Source: AWTP1-13 sp050248715 (GTDB taxonomy: Bacteria; Pseudomonadota; Alphaproteobacteria; Rhizobiales; Hyphomicrobiaceae). From it: a DNA stretch of 64,000 bases. Position numbers and translations under genes: made by a program. Shown here piece after piece: positions 19,603 to 29,514 of the stretch. How positions within the stretch are numbered: the first letter of the stretch is position 1; every line of letters starts with the position of its first letter. Below the pieces are notes generated by a model, which worked only from the letters and a program-made list of their open reading frames with translations, ran no database searches and was not told the origin of the DNA. The DNA lies in NCBI GenBank assembly GCA_050248715.1, contig JBFWRV010000007.1, forward strand, positions 72,597 to 136,596, given 5' to 3'.

Positions 19603-20766
19603 CTATCCAATTCCTGTCAGCCAGCGCCTCAGCGTGCCCAGATCGTTCCAGGTTGCGAACATCATGAGCATAAGCACAACGGCAAGGCCGATGCGGAAGC
19701 CGATCTCCTGCGTCCGTTCGCTCAGCGGCCTGCGCCGCACAGCCTCGATCAGGTAGAACAGCAGGTGTCCGCCATCGAGGAGGGGGATTGGAAACAGGTT
19801 GATGAGACCGATGCTTACCGAGAGGACGGCGGTAAGGTTGAGAAGGGCTACGAACCCCGCAGTCGCGACCTGGCCCGAGATCTCGGCGATCCCGATCGGG
19901 CCGCGCATCTGATCGGCGGATTCCCGGCCAGTGATCACGTCGGCGAGATAGGCGAGGGTGCGCGTCACGATGAAGAAAGTGTCACGTACGCCGAGCACCA
20001 CGGAATCGACCGGCCCGTAGCGCTTGTAGACCCACTCGGGATTGGGGTCCCGCTTGATGCCGATCATGCCCTGCCGAAGCTTGTTGCCGAAGCGGTCGGA
20101 AATCTCCCGCCGCGCGGGTGTCGCCTTCAGCGTCAGGAGAGTGTTTCCGCGCTGAACCTCGAAGGTCAGCTCCTGATCGGGGCTCGTGGCCACGACGCGC
20201 TGCATGTCGGCAAACGTCTCGATGGGCTGGCCGTCAATGCTGAGTATGAGATCGCCCGGCTGGAAGCCTGCGACCGCGGCCGGCTCGCCCGGAATCAGCT
20301 CGGAGACGCGCGGCGGCGTGCCGTGCACGCCCATGACGGCATAGGTCACCGAGAAAATCACTATTGCCAGCAGGAAGTTAGCAACGGGTCCTGCCACCAC
20401 GATGGCCGAGCGCGCCGCCAGCGACTTGGTCTGGAACGCACCCTCGCGCTCGGCAGCGCTCAGGTTATCCAAAGCGGACTTGGAGGGCACGCTGGCGCTG
20501 TTTTCGTCGTCGAGGAATTTGACGTAGCCCCCGAGCGGTATCCACGCGAACCGCCAGCGGGTGCCGTGCCGGTCGTAGAAGCCGAAGATCTCGCGCCCGA
20601 AGCCGATGGAGAAGGCCTTGACCTTCACCCCGCACCACCGCGCGACAAGGAAGTGGCCCAGCTCGTGGATGAATACCACGACCGTCAGCACGAACAGGAA
20701 CGGCAGCAGAATGGAGAGCATGTTCCAAATTCCGCCAAGTCCCTGTTCCAAAATGGCAATCACCAT
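19603..20766 (-). CDS. rseP: Site-2 zinc metalloprotease RseP/MmpA
   Basis: Intramembrane protease that cleaves anti-sigma factors and signal-peptide remnants. In 387 residues it shows the zinc motif HELGH at 34-38, VKVKAFSIGFG, a PDZ domain (about 115-200, GFQPGDLILSIDG), and NLFPIPLLDGGH with the third ligand. Four membrane helices are visible. It sits in its usual place between dxr and bamA. Confidence 0.95.
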   Translation of the reverse strand: MVIAILEQGLGGIWNMLSILLPFLFVLTVVVFIHELGHFLVARWCGVKVKAFSIGFGREIFGFYDRHGTRWRFAWIPLGGYVKFLDDENSASVPSKSALDNLSAAEREGAFQTKSLAARSAIVVAGPVANFLLAIVIFSVTYAVMGVHGTPPRVSELIPGEPAAVAGFQPGDLILSIDGQPIETFADMQRVVATSPDQELTFEVQRGNTLLTLKATPARREISDRFGNKLRQGMIGIKRDPNPEWVYKRYGPVDSVVLGVRDTFFIVTRTLAYLADVITGRESADQMRGPIGIAEISGQVATAGFVALLNLTAVLSVSIGLINLFPIPLLDGGHLLFYLIEAVRRRPLSERTQEIGFRIGLAVVLMLMMFATWNDLGTLRRWLTGIG

Positions 20767-20849
20767 CTGCCTCCCGCACCGTCACTGATCCAGAATACGC
20801 TGCTTTGCCGTCGACGAAGCTGGCCACACCGGGCCTGTCCCCAGCAAGT

Positions 20850-22112
20850 TCAGCTTCGTGCACAGTTCTCCAGCAAATTCAGCGCCAGAGCACGCCCCGC
20901 GGCGTCCGAATTGAGCACCGTATCGAGGTCCTTGGCCAAGCCAAGCACGCCCTTGGTATGCGCCAATTCCAGCGTGTCTGCCACAAGTTGGGCAATTTGA
21001 AGGAACCCGATGCGTCCCGCCAGAAAGGCCTCGACCGCCACCTCGTTGGCAGCATTGAGCACGGCCGGGGCGGTGCCGCCCAGACGCATGGCCTGGCGGG
21101 CCAGGGAAAGGGCCTGAAACCGCCGCTCATCCGGCCGCTCGAAGCTCAGCTGCCCGACCTCCAGAAGATCGAGCCGTTTGGTCGGGGCGGCCATTCGCAT
21201 CGGCCAGCTCAGGCCGATGGCGATCGGCGTACGCATGTCGGGGCAGGCGAGTTGCGCCAGCATCGACCCGTCGCGATACGCCACGAGGGCATGGATTATC
21301 TGCTGGGGATGGATCACCACCTCGAGCTGGTCCGGCTTCACCGGGAAGAGGTGCAGCGCCTCGATCAGCTCCAGGCCCTTGTTCATAAGGGTCGCGGAGT
21401 CGATGGTGATCTTGCGGCCCATCGACCAGTTGGGATGCTGCAGCGCCTCGCGCGGACTCGCACGCTTCAGTTGCTCCAAGCTCCAGGTGCGGAACGGTCC
21501 GCCGGAGCCTGTCAGCACGATCCGCTCCAAGGCATCGGGGTCGGCCCCCGCAAGAACCTGGAACGCGGCGGAGTGCTCCGAGTCGACCGGCACGAGCTCC
21601 GTGCCCGCCCGGCGCACGGCATCCATGAACACCTCGCCGGCCGTAACCAGACATTCCTTGTTGGCGAGCGCAACGCGCCGTCCCTGGGCGACGGCCGCCA
21701 AGGTCGGGCGCAAGCCTGCCGCACCGATGATGCCGGCCATGACGCAATCGGCGGGCCGCCTCGCCGCATGCACGAGAGCCTCAGCACCAGCAGCGACCTC
21801 GATGCCGCTCCCCGCAAGCCGCTCCTTGAGCGCCGCATACTTGCTCGTGTCGGCAACGACAGCGAGTTCCGCGCGATGGCGCAGCGCGCTCTCGGCCAGC
21901 GCTTCGACGTTTCTTTGCGCAGTCAGCGCCACGACCTCGAACATGTCGGGGTTGCGGCCGATCAGGTCCAGCGTGTTCGTTCCGACGGAGCCGGTGGCGC
22001 CGAGCACGGAGATGCGCTTGGGCGAGGTAGCAGTCGGGCGCGCCGTCTTCGCCGGCACCGCCGCACTCAACCACACAGGCGTCGCGGGCAAACCGTCCTC
22101 CTCGATCCTCAC
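20850..22112 (-). CDS. dxr: 1-deoxy-D-xylulose 5-phosphate reductoisomerase
   Basis: Second step of the MEP isoprenoid pathway. The frame is open far upstream, but the coding start is the GTG at 22112, which overlaps the cdsA stop (GTGA). This gives 420 residues with a short extra N-terminal tail. Signatures are SVLGATGSVGTNTLDLI (NADPH binding, from 36), ALANKECLVTAG, PVDSEHSAAFQ (metal and substrate), TGSGGPFR and HPNWSMGRKITIDSATLMNK. The isoprenoids made feed uppS in the same cluster. Confidence 0.94.
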   Translation of the reverse strand: MRIEEDGLPATPVWLSAAVPAKTARPTATSPKRISVLGATGSVGTNTLDLIGRNPDMFEVVALTAQRNVEALAESALRHRAELAVVADTSKYAALKERLAGSGIEVAAGAEALVHAARRPADCVMAGIIGAAGLRPTLAAVAQGRRVALANKECLVTAGEVFMDAVRRAGTELVPVDSEHSAAFQVLAGADPDALERIVLTGSGGPFRTWSLEQLKRASPREALQHPNWSMGRKITIDSATLMNKGLELIEALHLFPVKPDQLEVVIHPQQIIHALVAYRDGSMLAQLACPDMRTPIAIGLSWPMRMAAPTKRLDLLEVGQLSFERPDERRFQALSLARQAMRLGGTAPAVLNAANEVAVEAFLAGRIGFLQIAQLVADTLELAHTKGVLGLAKDLDTVLNSDAAGRALALNLLENCARS

Positions 22113-22987
22113 GACCCCAGCAGCAGCGCCCGTGCCGGCGAGTGCACGTTGATGACGAAGCTGGCGAGCCCGACGGCGGTGGCCGCCGCGACCAGCCCAT
22201 CGACCCGGTCCATCACTCCGCCATGGCCAGGGATCAGGGAACTCGAATCCTTGGCTCCAAAGCGGCGCTTCAGCGCGGACTCGGCCAGATCGCCGGCCTG
22301 CGCCACCAGGGACAGCAATGCGCCCGCGGCCGCCAGATGCAGCACTTGTGCGGACGGGACCGCGAACCAGAATAGCGCACCGACGACGGCGCATGCCAGC
22401 ACCGCGCCAAAAAAGCCCGACCATGTCTTCCCGGGAGAAACGCGGGGCCACAGCTTGGGGCCGCCCAGCAGCCGCCCCGCGAGAAAACCCGCCGTGTCGG
22501 ACACGACGACGATGACGACGACGAAGACGACCGCGAGCAATCCCAGTGAAGGATCCGAGCGCAGCCAGATCAGTGCGATCGCCGGCAACCCCGCGTAGAA
22601 GACCCCGAGCGCGGAGAAGACGCTGTTGTGGCCCAGGCTGAGCAGCAGCGCGAGAATGGCACCGATCGGCAGGGCCAGAAGACCCAGCCCCACCAAATCA
22701 AATGCCGCCAGCAACGCCGCGGCTACCGTCGCGGCGACGTGCACGGCCATCACGGCATCGGCCTCCGAGCCGTGCACCAGCCGCGCCCATTCCCAGCTGA
22801 GCAGCGCCGTGACGACGACCACGAGACCGGCAAACGGCATGGCGCCCGCGTAGAGGATCAGCGCCGCCACGACGGCCAGCGCGACGCCGGAAACGAGCCG
22901 CGTTGCGAAATCCCCACCGAGCCGCGAGCTCACATCGTCCCGTGCATCGGCGCCGTCTCTCGCCTCATCGTCCTCGCTCATCGACAC
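22109..22987 (-). CDS. cdsA: Phosphatidate cytidylyltransferase
   Basis: Makes CDP-diacylglycerol, the precursor of all phospholipids, in the inner membrane. It has 292 residues with about eight hydrophobic helices from residue 28. The CDS-family signature near the C-terminus reads SALKRRFGAKD, then LIPGHGGVMDRVDGL. SDTAGFLAGRLLGG and SPGKTWSGFFG are also present. The first 25 residues are acidic and probably cytoplasmic. Confidence 0.95.
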   Translation of the reverse strand: MSMSEDDEARDGADARDDVSSRLGGDFATRLVSGVALAVVAALILYAGAMPFAGLVVVVTALLSWEWARLVHGSEADAVMAVHVAATVAAALLAAFDLVGLGLLALPIGAILALLLSLGHNSVFSALGVFYAGLPAIALIWLRSDPSLGLLAVVFVVVIVVVSDTAGFLAGRLLGGPKLWPRVSPGKTWSGFFGAVLACAVVGALFWFAVPSAQVLHLAAAGALLSLVAQAGDLAESALKRRFGAKDSSSLIPGHGGVMDRVDGLVAAATAVGLASFVINVHSPARALLLGS

Positions 22988-23161
22988 GGCCTTTCGCTGG
23001 TCCGGTGTCCTGATCGCGAGCTTCGCCTCGGTGTGCGGCAGCGCGGGACGAATTTCGCGGTCAGGGCATCAACCAGGCCCATGATTCCAGTGTGGTTCAC
23101 GGCCTGAGGTGAGCCAGGCCTCCTGGCCGCGCGCATCGGTGCGGACGCCTCGATCATCACA

Positions 23162-23926
23162 CTAGCTCGTCTGCCCCAAGGTGGGCGGCGTCACGCCGCC
23201 GAAGCGGCGGACGCGCCCGCGGTACTGATCGATCGCCTGCTCGAGGAGCTCGCGGCCGAAGTCCGGCCAGTAGGCGTCGAGGAAAACGAACTCCGTGTAG
23301 GCCGCTTGCCAGAGCAGGAAGTTGGACAGGCGCAGCTCGCCGCTCGTGCGGATGAGGAGATCGGGATCAGGCACGCCGTAGGTGTCGAGCTCAGCCTCAA
23401 GGGCCTGGGGCGTCACATCCTCCGGCGTGATCGTCCCCTCCACCACCCGCTCGGCCAGGCGGCGCGCCGCCTTGGCAATCTCGGCCCGCGATCCATAGTT
23501 GAAGGCGATCTGCAGTTTGAGCGCAGCATTGTGGGTGGTCAGGGCTACAGCCTCGTCGATGAGCTGCAGCAGCTCGGCATCGACGCGGTCGCGCTCGCCG
23601 ATGACACTCACGCGCACGCCGTTCTTGTGCAGATCGGCAAGATCGCGCCGGATGAAGCGGCGCATCAGGCCCATCAGATCGTCGATCTCGGTCGCCGGCC
23701 GCGTCCAGTTCTCGGAGGAGAAGCTGTAGATCGTCAGGTACTGGATGCCGAGCTCCATCGCAGCCCGCACCGTGCGTCTGACGGCTTCCACCCCCATGCG
23801 GTGACCCGCTGCACGGGGCAGGCCGCGCCGCTCCGCCCAACGGCCGTTGCCGTCCATGATGATGGCGACATGGCGCGGCACATGCGCAGTATCGTGCCAT
23901 ACGGCGGTTTGATTGTGCTTGTTCAT
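23162..23926 (-). CDS. uppS: Undecaprenyl diphosphate synthase
   Basis: Cis-prenyltransferase that makes the C55 lipid carrier for peptidoglycan and O-antigen. The ATG at 23926 (254 residues) was chosen because family similarity begins shortly after it: HVAIIMDGNGRWAERRG with catalytic Asp25. Further signatures are YLTIYSFSSENW, IAFNYGSRAEI and DLLIRTSGELRLSNFLLWQ. The 97-nt gap to frr and the weak ribosome-binding site leave some uncertainty in the start. Confidence 0.94.
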   Translation of the reverse strand: MNKHNQTAVWHDTAHVPRHVAIIMDGNGRWAERRGLPRAAGHRMGVEAVRRTVRAAMELGIQYLTIYSFSSENWTRPATEIDDLMGLMRRFIRRDLADLHKNGVRVSVIGERDRVDAELLQLIDEAVALTTHNAALKLQIAFNYGSRAEIAKAARRLAERVVEGTITPEDVTPQALEAELDTYGVPDPDLLIRTSGELRLSNFLLWQAAYTEFVFLDAYWPDFGRELLEQAIDQYRGRVRRFGGVTPPTLGQTS

Positions 23927-24023
23927 CAAGCAGCCGTCACGCGTGTCTGGAAGGGGGTGCGGGCCGGCGTGCCCGGACGCGGCGAGCAATACGCATGGCC
24001 GGCGGCTGCAGCACGGGACTCCC

Positions 24024-24587
24024 TCATACCTGCTTGATCTCGGTCTCCTTGCCAGCAAGCGTCTGGTCGATCTCCTTGACCAGCTTGTCCGTCAGCTCCT
24101 GGACCTTGGCCGAATTCTTGTGGTGGTCGTCCTGGCTCATCTGGCCGTCCTTGTCGAGCTTCTTGAGCAGCTCCATTCCCTCGCGACGCACGTTGCGCAC
24201 GGCAACGCGCGCCGTCTCGGAATACTTGTGCGCGACTTTGACGAGCTCCAACCGTCGCTCGGCATTGAGGGCCGGAATCGGCAGGCGGATCAGCGCGCCG
24301 TCGGTCACAGGATTGAGGCCGAGGTTGGCTTCCCGGATGGCTTTCTCTACGGCGCTGACCTGACCACGGTCCCAGACCTGCACCGATATAGTGCGGGCGT
24401 CGGGGGTGGAGACGGTCGCCACCTGGTTGATGGGCATGCGCTGCCCGTAGACGTTGACCACGATCGGGTCGAGCAGGTGGGCACTAGCGCGTCCCGTGCG
24501 CAGGCCCGCAAACTCCTTCTTCAAAGTGTCGATGGCGCCGCGCATGCGGCGCTCGAGGTCCTTGATGTCGAATTTTGCGGCGGCCAT
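24024..24587 (-). CDS. frr: Ribosome recycling factor
   Basis: Splits post-termination ribosomes with EF-G. The 187 residues are the standard length. Signatures are LKKEFAGLRTGRASAHLLD, VSTPDARTISVQVWD, NLGLNPVTDGALIRLPIP and AVRNVRREGMELLKKL. It follows pyrH in the usual order after a 269-nt gap in which I saw no gene. Confidence 0.96.
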   Translation of the reverse strand: MAAAKFDIKDLERRMRGAIDTLKKEFAGLRTGRASAHLLDPIVVNVYGQRMPINQVATVSTPDARTISVQVWDRGQVSAVEKAIREANLGLNPVTDGALIRLPIPALNAERRLELVKVAHKYSETARVAVRNVRREGMELLKKLDKDGQMSQDDHHKNSAKVQELTDKLVKEIDQTLAGKETEIKQV

Positions 24588-24856
24588 CGTATGTTCCTCT
24601 GGGACTCAACGCGCCTCGAACGACGCTGCTCGCTGCCAATCTGCAGGACCATCGCCACGCTGCCCGCCGTCGCGGACTTCGCCGCCGTCGGCCGGCCCAA
24701 TGTGATGATCGAGTAGTCCGCTCGTCGCGAACGGTCGGCTGGCAGAGCGGACTTCTCAGTCTGAATCACACTAGCATCATTCTGCCGGCTGGTGTCCTTC
24801 AGATCGCGAAATTCGCTCCCCCTGCTGCAGCGGAGATGAATTCCTCGATCCGGACA

Positions 24857-25579
24857 CTAGCCTGAGATCACGGTTGCTGACGCCTCTCCGCGTAACACCT
24901 TCAGCAGATTGCCCGGTTCCTCGATAGAAAAGACAATTACCGGAAGATCGTTGTCGCGAGCAAGGGCAATGGCGGCGCCGTCCATGACAGCCAAATTGCG
25001 CGCAAGAACCTCGGCATAGGTGAGCGTATCGTATCGAATTGCGCCAGGCACCTTTTTGGGGTCGGCGGAATACACCCCATCCACCTGGGTTGCCTTGGCC
25101 AGAACCTCGCAGTTCATCTCGATGGCCCGCAAGGCGGCGGTGGTGTCCGTGGTGAAGAAAGGGTTGCCGGTGCCGGCGGCGAAGATCACCACCCGACCAC
25201 TGGCCATGTGATGCAGCGCCTTGGAACGGACGAAGGCCTCGCACACCGTCGGCATCGGGATCGCTGAGAGGACGCGGGCGGCAACCCCCAGCTGCTCCAG
25301 CGCATTGTGCAGCGCGAGCGAGTTCATCACGGTCGCCAGCATGCCCATGTAGTCCGCCGTTGCCCGGTCCATGCCCTTGGCGGCACCGGCGAGCCCGCGG
25401 AAGATATTGCCGCCGCCGACGACGACGGCGACCTCCGCCCCGGCCGCCACGGCTTCCCCGATCTCACCCGAGATGCGCTGCACAACGGGCACATCGATGC
25501 CGTAGGCAGACTTGCCCATCAGCGCCTCGCCCGACAGCTTCAGAAGCAACCGCCGGTAGCGCAAGCCAGACGAAGCCAT
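24857..25579 (-). CDS. pyrH: Uridylate kinase
   Basis: Phosphorylates UMP to UDP; allosterically controlled in bacteria. The ATG at 25579 (240 residues) gives the family start YRRLLLKLSGEALMG. GGGNIFRG, DYMGMLATVMNSLAL, FAAGTGNPFFTTDTTAALRA and ATQVDGVYSADPKK identify a hexameric UMP kinase of the amino-acid-kinase fold. An in-frame extension of 27 codons upstream has no family similarity. Confidence 0.96.
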   Translation of the reverse strand: MASSGLRYRRLLLKLSGEALMGKSAYGIDVPVVQRISGEIGEAVAAGAEVAVVVGGGNIFRGLAGAAKGMDRATADYMGMLATVMNSLALHNALEQLGVAARVLSAIPMPTVCEAFVRSKALHHMASGRVVIFAAGTGNPFFTTDTTAALRAIEMNCEVLAKATQVDGVYSADPKKVPGAIRYDTLTYAEVLARNLAVMDGAAIALARDNDLPVIVFSIEEPGNLLKVLRGEASATVISG

Positions 25580-25753
25580 TCCCGCAATCCTGTCGATAGC
25601 AGCCGCATTCTCGCCGGAGGCCAGCCCGACACCCCTCCCCGGCAACAGCCAAGGTCCCACGGCCGAAAGTAAACGGGGCGCCGGCTGCGATGCAACCAGC
25701 GCCCCATCTATATCGGGGATGTGGAAGTCTAGGCCGATTCGACCCAGCCCGGG

Positions 25754-26695
25754 TCAGCGTTTGCCGACCGCGGCAGCCACCTCGGCGGCGAAGTCGCCGT
25801 CCTTCTTGTCGATACCCTCGCCCAGAGCATAACGGGCAAACTTGGCGATCTTGATCGGACTTCCGGCGGTCTTTTCGGCGCCCTTAAGGACCTGCTCGAC
25901 GGTGGCTTTGCCGTCGCCGCCGGCGCCCAGGAAGGTTTGCTGGAGGAGCACCACCTGCTGGAAGAACTCCTTGCGCAGCCGGCCTTCCACCATCTTGGCG
26001 GCGATGTCGGCCGACTTGCCGGAGGCCTTGGCCTGCTCGATGTAGACCGCGCGCTCGCGCTCGATCAGGGCCGGATCGAGCTCTTCGGCCGTGATGGCGG
26101 CGGGTACGGCAGCCGCGATATGCATCGCGAGCTGCCGACCGAACGCGGCAAGAGCGGCCTTGTCGCCCTTGCTCTCCAACGCGACCAGCACGCCGATCTT
26201 GCCGAGGCCCTCGGCCGCCTTGTTGTGCACGTAGTCGGCCACGTGGCCTTCGCTCACCGACATGGCGACCGTGCGGCGAACGCTCATGTTCTCGCCGATG
26301 GTCGCCACCATCTCCTTGACGTGTTCTTCCACCGTAGCCGACTTGCCGGGATAGGTGAGGCCGAGCAGCTTCTTGAGGTCGCTCTCCGCCTTCGGGGCCA
26401 GCGTCGCGATCGTGCGCACCATATCCTGGAAGCGGTCGTTGCGGGCAACGAAATCGGTCTCGGAGTTGACCTCCACCATCGCTCCCACCTTGTCCTTGGC
26501 GGTGACGCCGATGAGGCCCTCCGCAGCAATGCGCCCGGCCTTGTTGGCAGCCTTCGACAACCCCTTCTTTCGCAGCCAGTCGACGGCTTGCTCGAGATCG
26601 CCCTTGGTTTCGGTCAGCGCCGCCTTGCAATCCATCATGCCCGCGCCGGTCTTGTCGCGCAGCTCCTTCACCTGGCTTGCCGATATCGTTGTCAT
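25754..26695 (-). CDS. tsf: Elongation factor Ts
   Basis: Nucleotide exchange factor for EF-Tu. It is 313 residues: a UBA-like N-terminal domain (VKELRDKTGAGMMDCKAAL), the TDFVARND core contact, and two dimerisation subdomains. The coiled-coil region near 180-230 is normal for Gram-negative proteins. It is 126 nt downstream of rpsB. Confidence 0.97.
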   Translation of the reverse strand: MTTISASQVKELRDKTGAGMMDCKAALTETKGDLEQAVDWLRKKGLSKAANKAGRIAAEGLIGVTAKDKVGAMVEVNSETDFVARNDRFQDMVRTIATLAPKAESDLKKLLGLTYPGKSATVEEHVKEMVATIGENMSVRRTVAMSVSEGHVADYVHNKAAEGLGKIGVLVALESKGDKAALAAFGRQLAMHIAAAVPAAITAEELDPALIERERAVYIEQAKASGKSADIAAKMVEGRLRKEFFQQVVLLQQTFLGAGGDGKATVEQVLKGAEKTAGSPIKIAKFARYALGEGIDKKDGDFAAEVAAAVGKR

Positions 26696-26821
26696 TGTTC
26701 AGTCCTTACACTTCGTTCACGGTGCATGGTCGCGAGGCGGTCAGGTCGTGGGATAGCGAGTTTTCGCGCAGCGCGCGGCACGGTGATACTTACCAACTCG
26801 CCGCTCACCCTCTCACCGCTC

Positions 26822-27826
26822 TCAGCTCACCTCGCCCTCGGTCAATTGCTTGGCGGTGGCGATCCAGTTGTCCCTGGTGATGCGGCCGCGCAGGTTCAGG
26901 CTGCGATCGAGGGCCTCGAGCGCCTCGGGATCAAGGTCGGCAACCTGCCAGTAGTGGTAGACGCCGACGTCATTGAGGCGCTGCTCGAGCTTACCATTCA
27001 CGCCCGGCAGGCGCTTGAGGTCGTCCGCCTCGCCGCGCGGGGCATCGATGCCCTTGAAGGCCGGCTTGTCTCCCTGTTCCGGCAGATCCTCGGCCGGTGG
27101 CTTTTCGGAGGCACCCAGGTCGGCGCCTGCCTTTGCTTGGCCGCGCTCGATGCCGTCAATTGCAGCGCGCGCCACGAGATCGCAATAGAGCGTGATGGCG
27201 CGGCCAGCATCGTCGTTGCCCGGCACCAGGAAGTCGATGCCGTCGGGATCGCAGTTGGTGTCGACGACGGCAACGATCGGGATGCCGAGCTTCTTTGCCT
27301 CTGCGATCGCGATCTGCTCCTTGTTTGTGTCGATCACGAACAACAGGTCGGGCAGGCCGCCCATCTCCTTGATGCCGCCGAGCGACTTGTTGAGCGAATC
27401 GCGGTCGCGAGTCAGCTGCAGGACCTCCTTCTTGGTGCGCCCCTTGGCCTCGCCCGCCAGCGTATCGTCGAGCTGCTTGAGGCGCCGGATCGACTGCGAG
27501 ATCGTCTTCCAGTTGGTGAGCGTGCCACCGAGCCAGCGGTGGTTGATGAAGTACTGCGCCGAGCGCTTGGCCGCGTCGGCGATCGCCTCGGAAGCTTGCC
27601 GCTTGGTGCCGACGAACAGCACGCGGCCGCCGCCTGCCACCACGTCGCTCACCTTGACGAGCGCCTGGTGCATCAGGGGTACCGACTGGGCCAGGTCGAT
27701 GATGTGAATATTGTTGCGAGCCCCGAAGATGTAGGGCGCCATCTTCGGGTTCCAACGGTGGCTTTGATGGCCGAAGTGGCAACCAGCTTCGAGCAGCTGG
27801 CGCATATTGAAGGCGGGAAGCGCCAT
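26822..27826 (-). CDS. rpsB: Ribosomal protein S2 with C-terminal helix-hairpin-helix extension
   Basis: Small-subunit protein. The ATG at 27826 (334 residues) follows AAAAGGA. The core shows MRQLLEAGCHFGHQSHRWNP, VLFVGTKRQA and YFINHRWLGGTLTNW. LPDLLFVIDTNKE and PIVAVVDTNCDPDGIDF complete it. After about residue 230 an acidic linker leads to an HHH-like domain (LKRLPGVNGKLEQRLNDVGV) of about 65 residues. This extension is common in Hyphomicrobiales S2. Its role is unknown. Confidence 0.96.
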   Translation of the reverse strand: MALPAFNMRQLLEAGCHFGHQSHRWNPKMAPYIFGARNNIHIIDLAQSVPLMHQALVKVSDVVAGGGRVLFVGTKRQASEAIADAAKRSAQYFINHRWLGGTLTNWKTISQSIRRLKQLDDTLAGEAKGRTKKEVLQLTRDRDSLNKSLGGIKEMGGLPDLLFVIDTNKEQIAIAEAKKLGIPIVAVVDTNCDPDGIDFLVPGNDDAGRAITLYCDLVARAAIDGIERGQAKAGADLGASEKPPAEDLPEQGDKPAFKGIDAPRGEADDLKRLPGVNGKLEQRLNDVGVYHYWQVADLDPEALEALDRSLNLRGRITRDNWIATAKQLTEGEVS

Positions 27827-27967
27827 GGGTGCGACGTCCTTTTCCGGTTGAACCTCCGCGAAACCCGAAAGAAGGCCGGAGCCCCAGCCAGGGCGAGCCG
27901 GCCCACCGGAGCGCAATGCGGGGCTTTTTCTCCGCAGGGCGCAGGTTCCGCGTGTGGGATGCGCGGG

Positions 27968-27996
27968 TGTCTAATGGGTACGCGCCGGTTTTGCAA
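27968..27996 (-). promoter_or_regulatory. Probable rpsB-tsf promoter
   Basis: On the minus strand TTGCAA (27991-27996) and TAGACA (27968-27973) are 17 nt apart, upstream of a leader of about 135 nt. The match to consensus is partial. The leader could hold an S2 autoregulatory element, but I could not define one. Confidence 0.4.
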
Positions 27997-28038
27997 GGGG
28001 GAGGCCCCGCTCGCACTCCCTCCGGAAGGGCGCTAACC

Positions 28039-29259
28039 CTACCGCCGCGCCTGGACAATCAGCTCCGGAGCCGACTTGGACCAGCCGTAGCCCGCCCGGC
28101 CCATGCGCAATCCTCGTTCGTAGAGAGCCAGCATGTAGACACGGTCGAAGGGCTTGGGATGAGGCGCCTCGAAGTCCGCCGGGATGGAGGCCAGGTTAAA
28201 ATCGATGCGGTCCTCTTTAGCACGCGCGTACATGCGCGTGAGATCGCCGATCCCCCGGCTCTTGGTCAGCGTCTCGAGCGAGCGCTGGGCGATGGCAATC
28301 GTCGTCTCGGGCATCGCCTTGTACTCAGGCTCGATCTTGCCGTTGCGGATGATCCATAGACGGCGCTGCACACTGACGCCGAGCGCCTTGTCGATGTCCT
28401 TGAAGCGGAAGTCGGCAATGGTGAAGAACACCTCGCGTGTCGTGCCGCCGTCGACATGCATCTCCTGGTAGGTTCGGCCGCCCGCCACGACTTCGATGAG
28501 GACCGGCGGGAAGATGCCAGGGATCGAGGCGGAGGCCAGCAGGACCTTGCGGAACAGCTCCAGCGAGCCCCGGTCTCCCCGCGCCGCGATCTTGCCCATG
28601 TCCCAGTAGACGGGACGCTGGGCGTCAAGGTTTGTGGTGCCGACCAGCAGGAACCGGCCCTTGGCGCGCTCCTCGGCGATCCGGCGCAGGAACGGGGAAT
28701 CGACGTAGTGCTCGATGAGCCGCGCGAGCGGCGCGCTGTCGGCGAGGGCGTTGCCGCCGAATAACCCCGACAAAACATTGGCCTGATAGATCTGGTCAGC
28801 GCCGTAGCTCGTGAACAGACCGGCAAGCTCATCGTCATAGCTGCGCCCGAGAAATGCGAACGGCGCAATGAGCGCACCGGCACTAATGCCGGTCACGAGG
28901 TCGAACTGGGGTCGGCTGCCGTGCTCGCTCCAGCCGACGAGAAGACCGGCCCCAAATGCCCCGTCATCCGCTCCGCCCGAAAGCGCAAGCAGGTTCGATA
29001 CCGGAGGACCTTTGGATTGATCCGCGCCGCCGGCCCTGTACTTCGCCTTGAGCTTTGGCAGCTCTGCCCGCAACAGCGCATGCGAGAAATGCGCATCTCC
29101 CCACACGCGCACGTCGCCCAGACCTGGAATTGCCGCATCGCCCGCCAGCTGAGCGGGCACAGCCAGCCGATCGGTCGGAGTGACGCAACCGCCGCCGAAC
29201 GCGGACGCCAGCACCACCCAGACCCAGGCGAGCAGAGTTGCTACCCGGTCCCTACGCAC
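28039..29259 (-). CDS. Patatin-like phospholipase, lipoprotein
   Basis: Predicted lipid acyl hydrolase anchored in the envelope. The N-terminus has a hydrophobic segment and the lipobox FGGGC with Cys25. The patatin dyad is visible: oxyanion-hole region LALSGGADDGAFGAG (91-105), nucleophile Ser126 in VTGISAGAL (G-x-S-x-G) and Asp270 in HVDGGTT (D-G-G). Its 406 residues are consistent with single-domain patatin lipoproteins. It is divergent from the PatG-like protease across a 255-nt gap; any functional link is unproven. The physiological substrate is unknown. Confidence 0.85.
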   Translation of the reverse strand: MRRDRVATLLAWVWVVLASAFGGGCVTPTDRLAVPAQLAGDAAIPGLGDVRVWGDAHFSHALLRAELPKLKAKYRAGGADQSKGPPVSNLLALSGGADDGAFGAGLLVGWSEHGSRPQFDLVTGISAGALIAPFAFLGRSYDDELAGLFTSYGADQIYQANVLSGLFGGNALADSAPLARLIEHYVDSPFLRRIAEERAKGRFLLVGTTNLDAQRPVYWDMGKIAARGDRGSLELFRKVLLASASIPGIFPPVLIEVVAGGRTYQEMHVDGGTTREVFFTIADFRFKDIDKALGVSVQRRLWIIRNGKIEPEYKAMPETTIAIAQRSLETLTKSRGIGDLTRMYARAKEDRIDFNLASIPADFEAPHPKPFDRVYMLALYERGLRMGRAGYGWSKSAPELIVQARR

Positions 29260-29514
29260 GAATTACGGCTTCCCTCACGCAGAAGTCTGCGCCCACCCAG
29301 GAGAGTATGGTAGGCCAGAATTCCCGAGCATGGCCAGCAAATTGCGTGTCTGCCGTTCCCCGCGCCGGCAGGCAGGCGCCTGGCGCACTTGGAGCCGCCA
29401 CACGCCTGCCCGTCGCGATCACGGTCCACCCCGCTGGACCGTGGAAACAACGGCTTGTGGCCCGCTTTGTTTCGTCACTTCATTGTTAGTCGAAAGATAG
29501 CGGATATAGGTTGC

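Noticed and set aside
24588..24856. Possible small gene between pyrH and frr
   Set aside because: 269 nt with no frame supported by a ribosome-binding site or family match.
29389..29514. Upstream 42-codon extension of the PatG-like protease
   Set aside because: No ribosome-binding site and no similarity; the ATG at 29515 is better placed.
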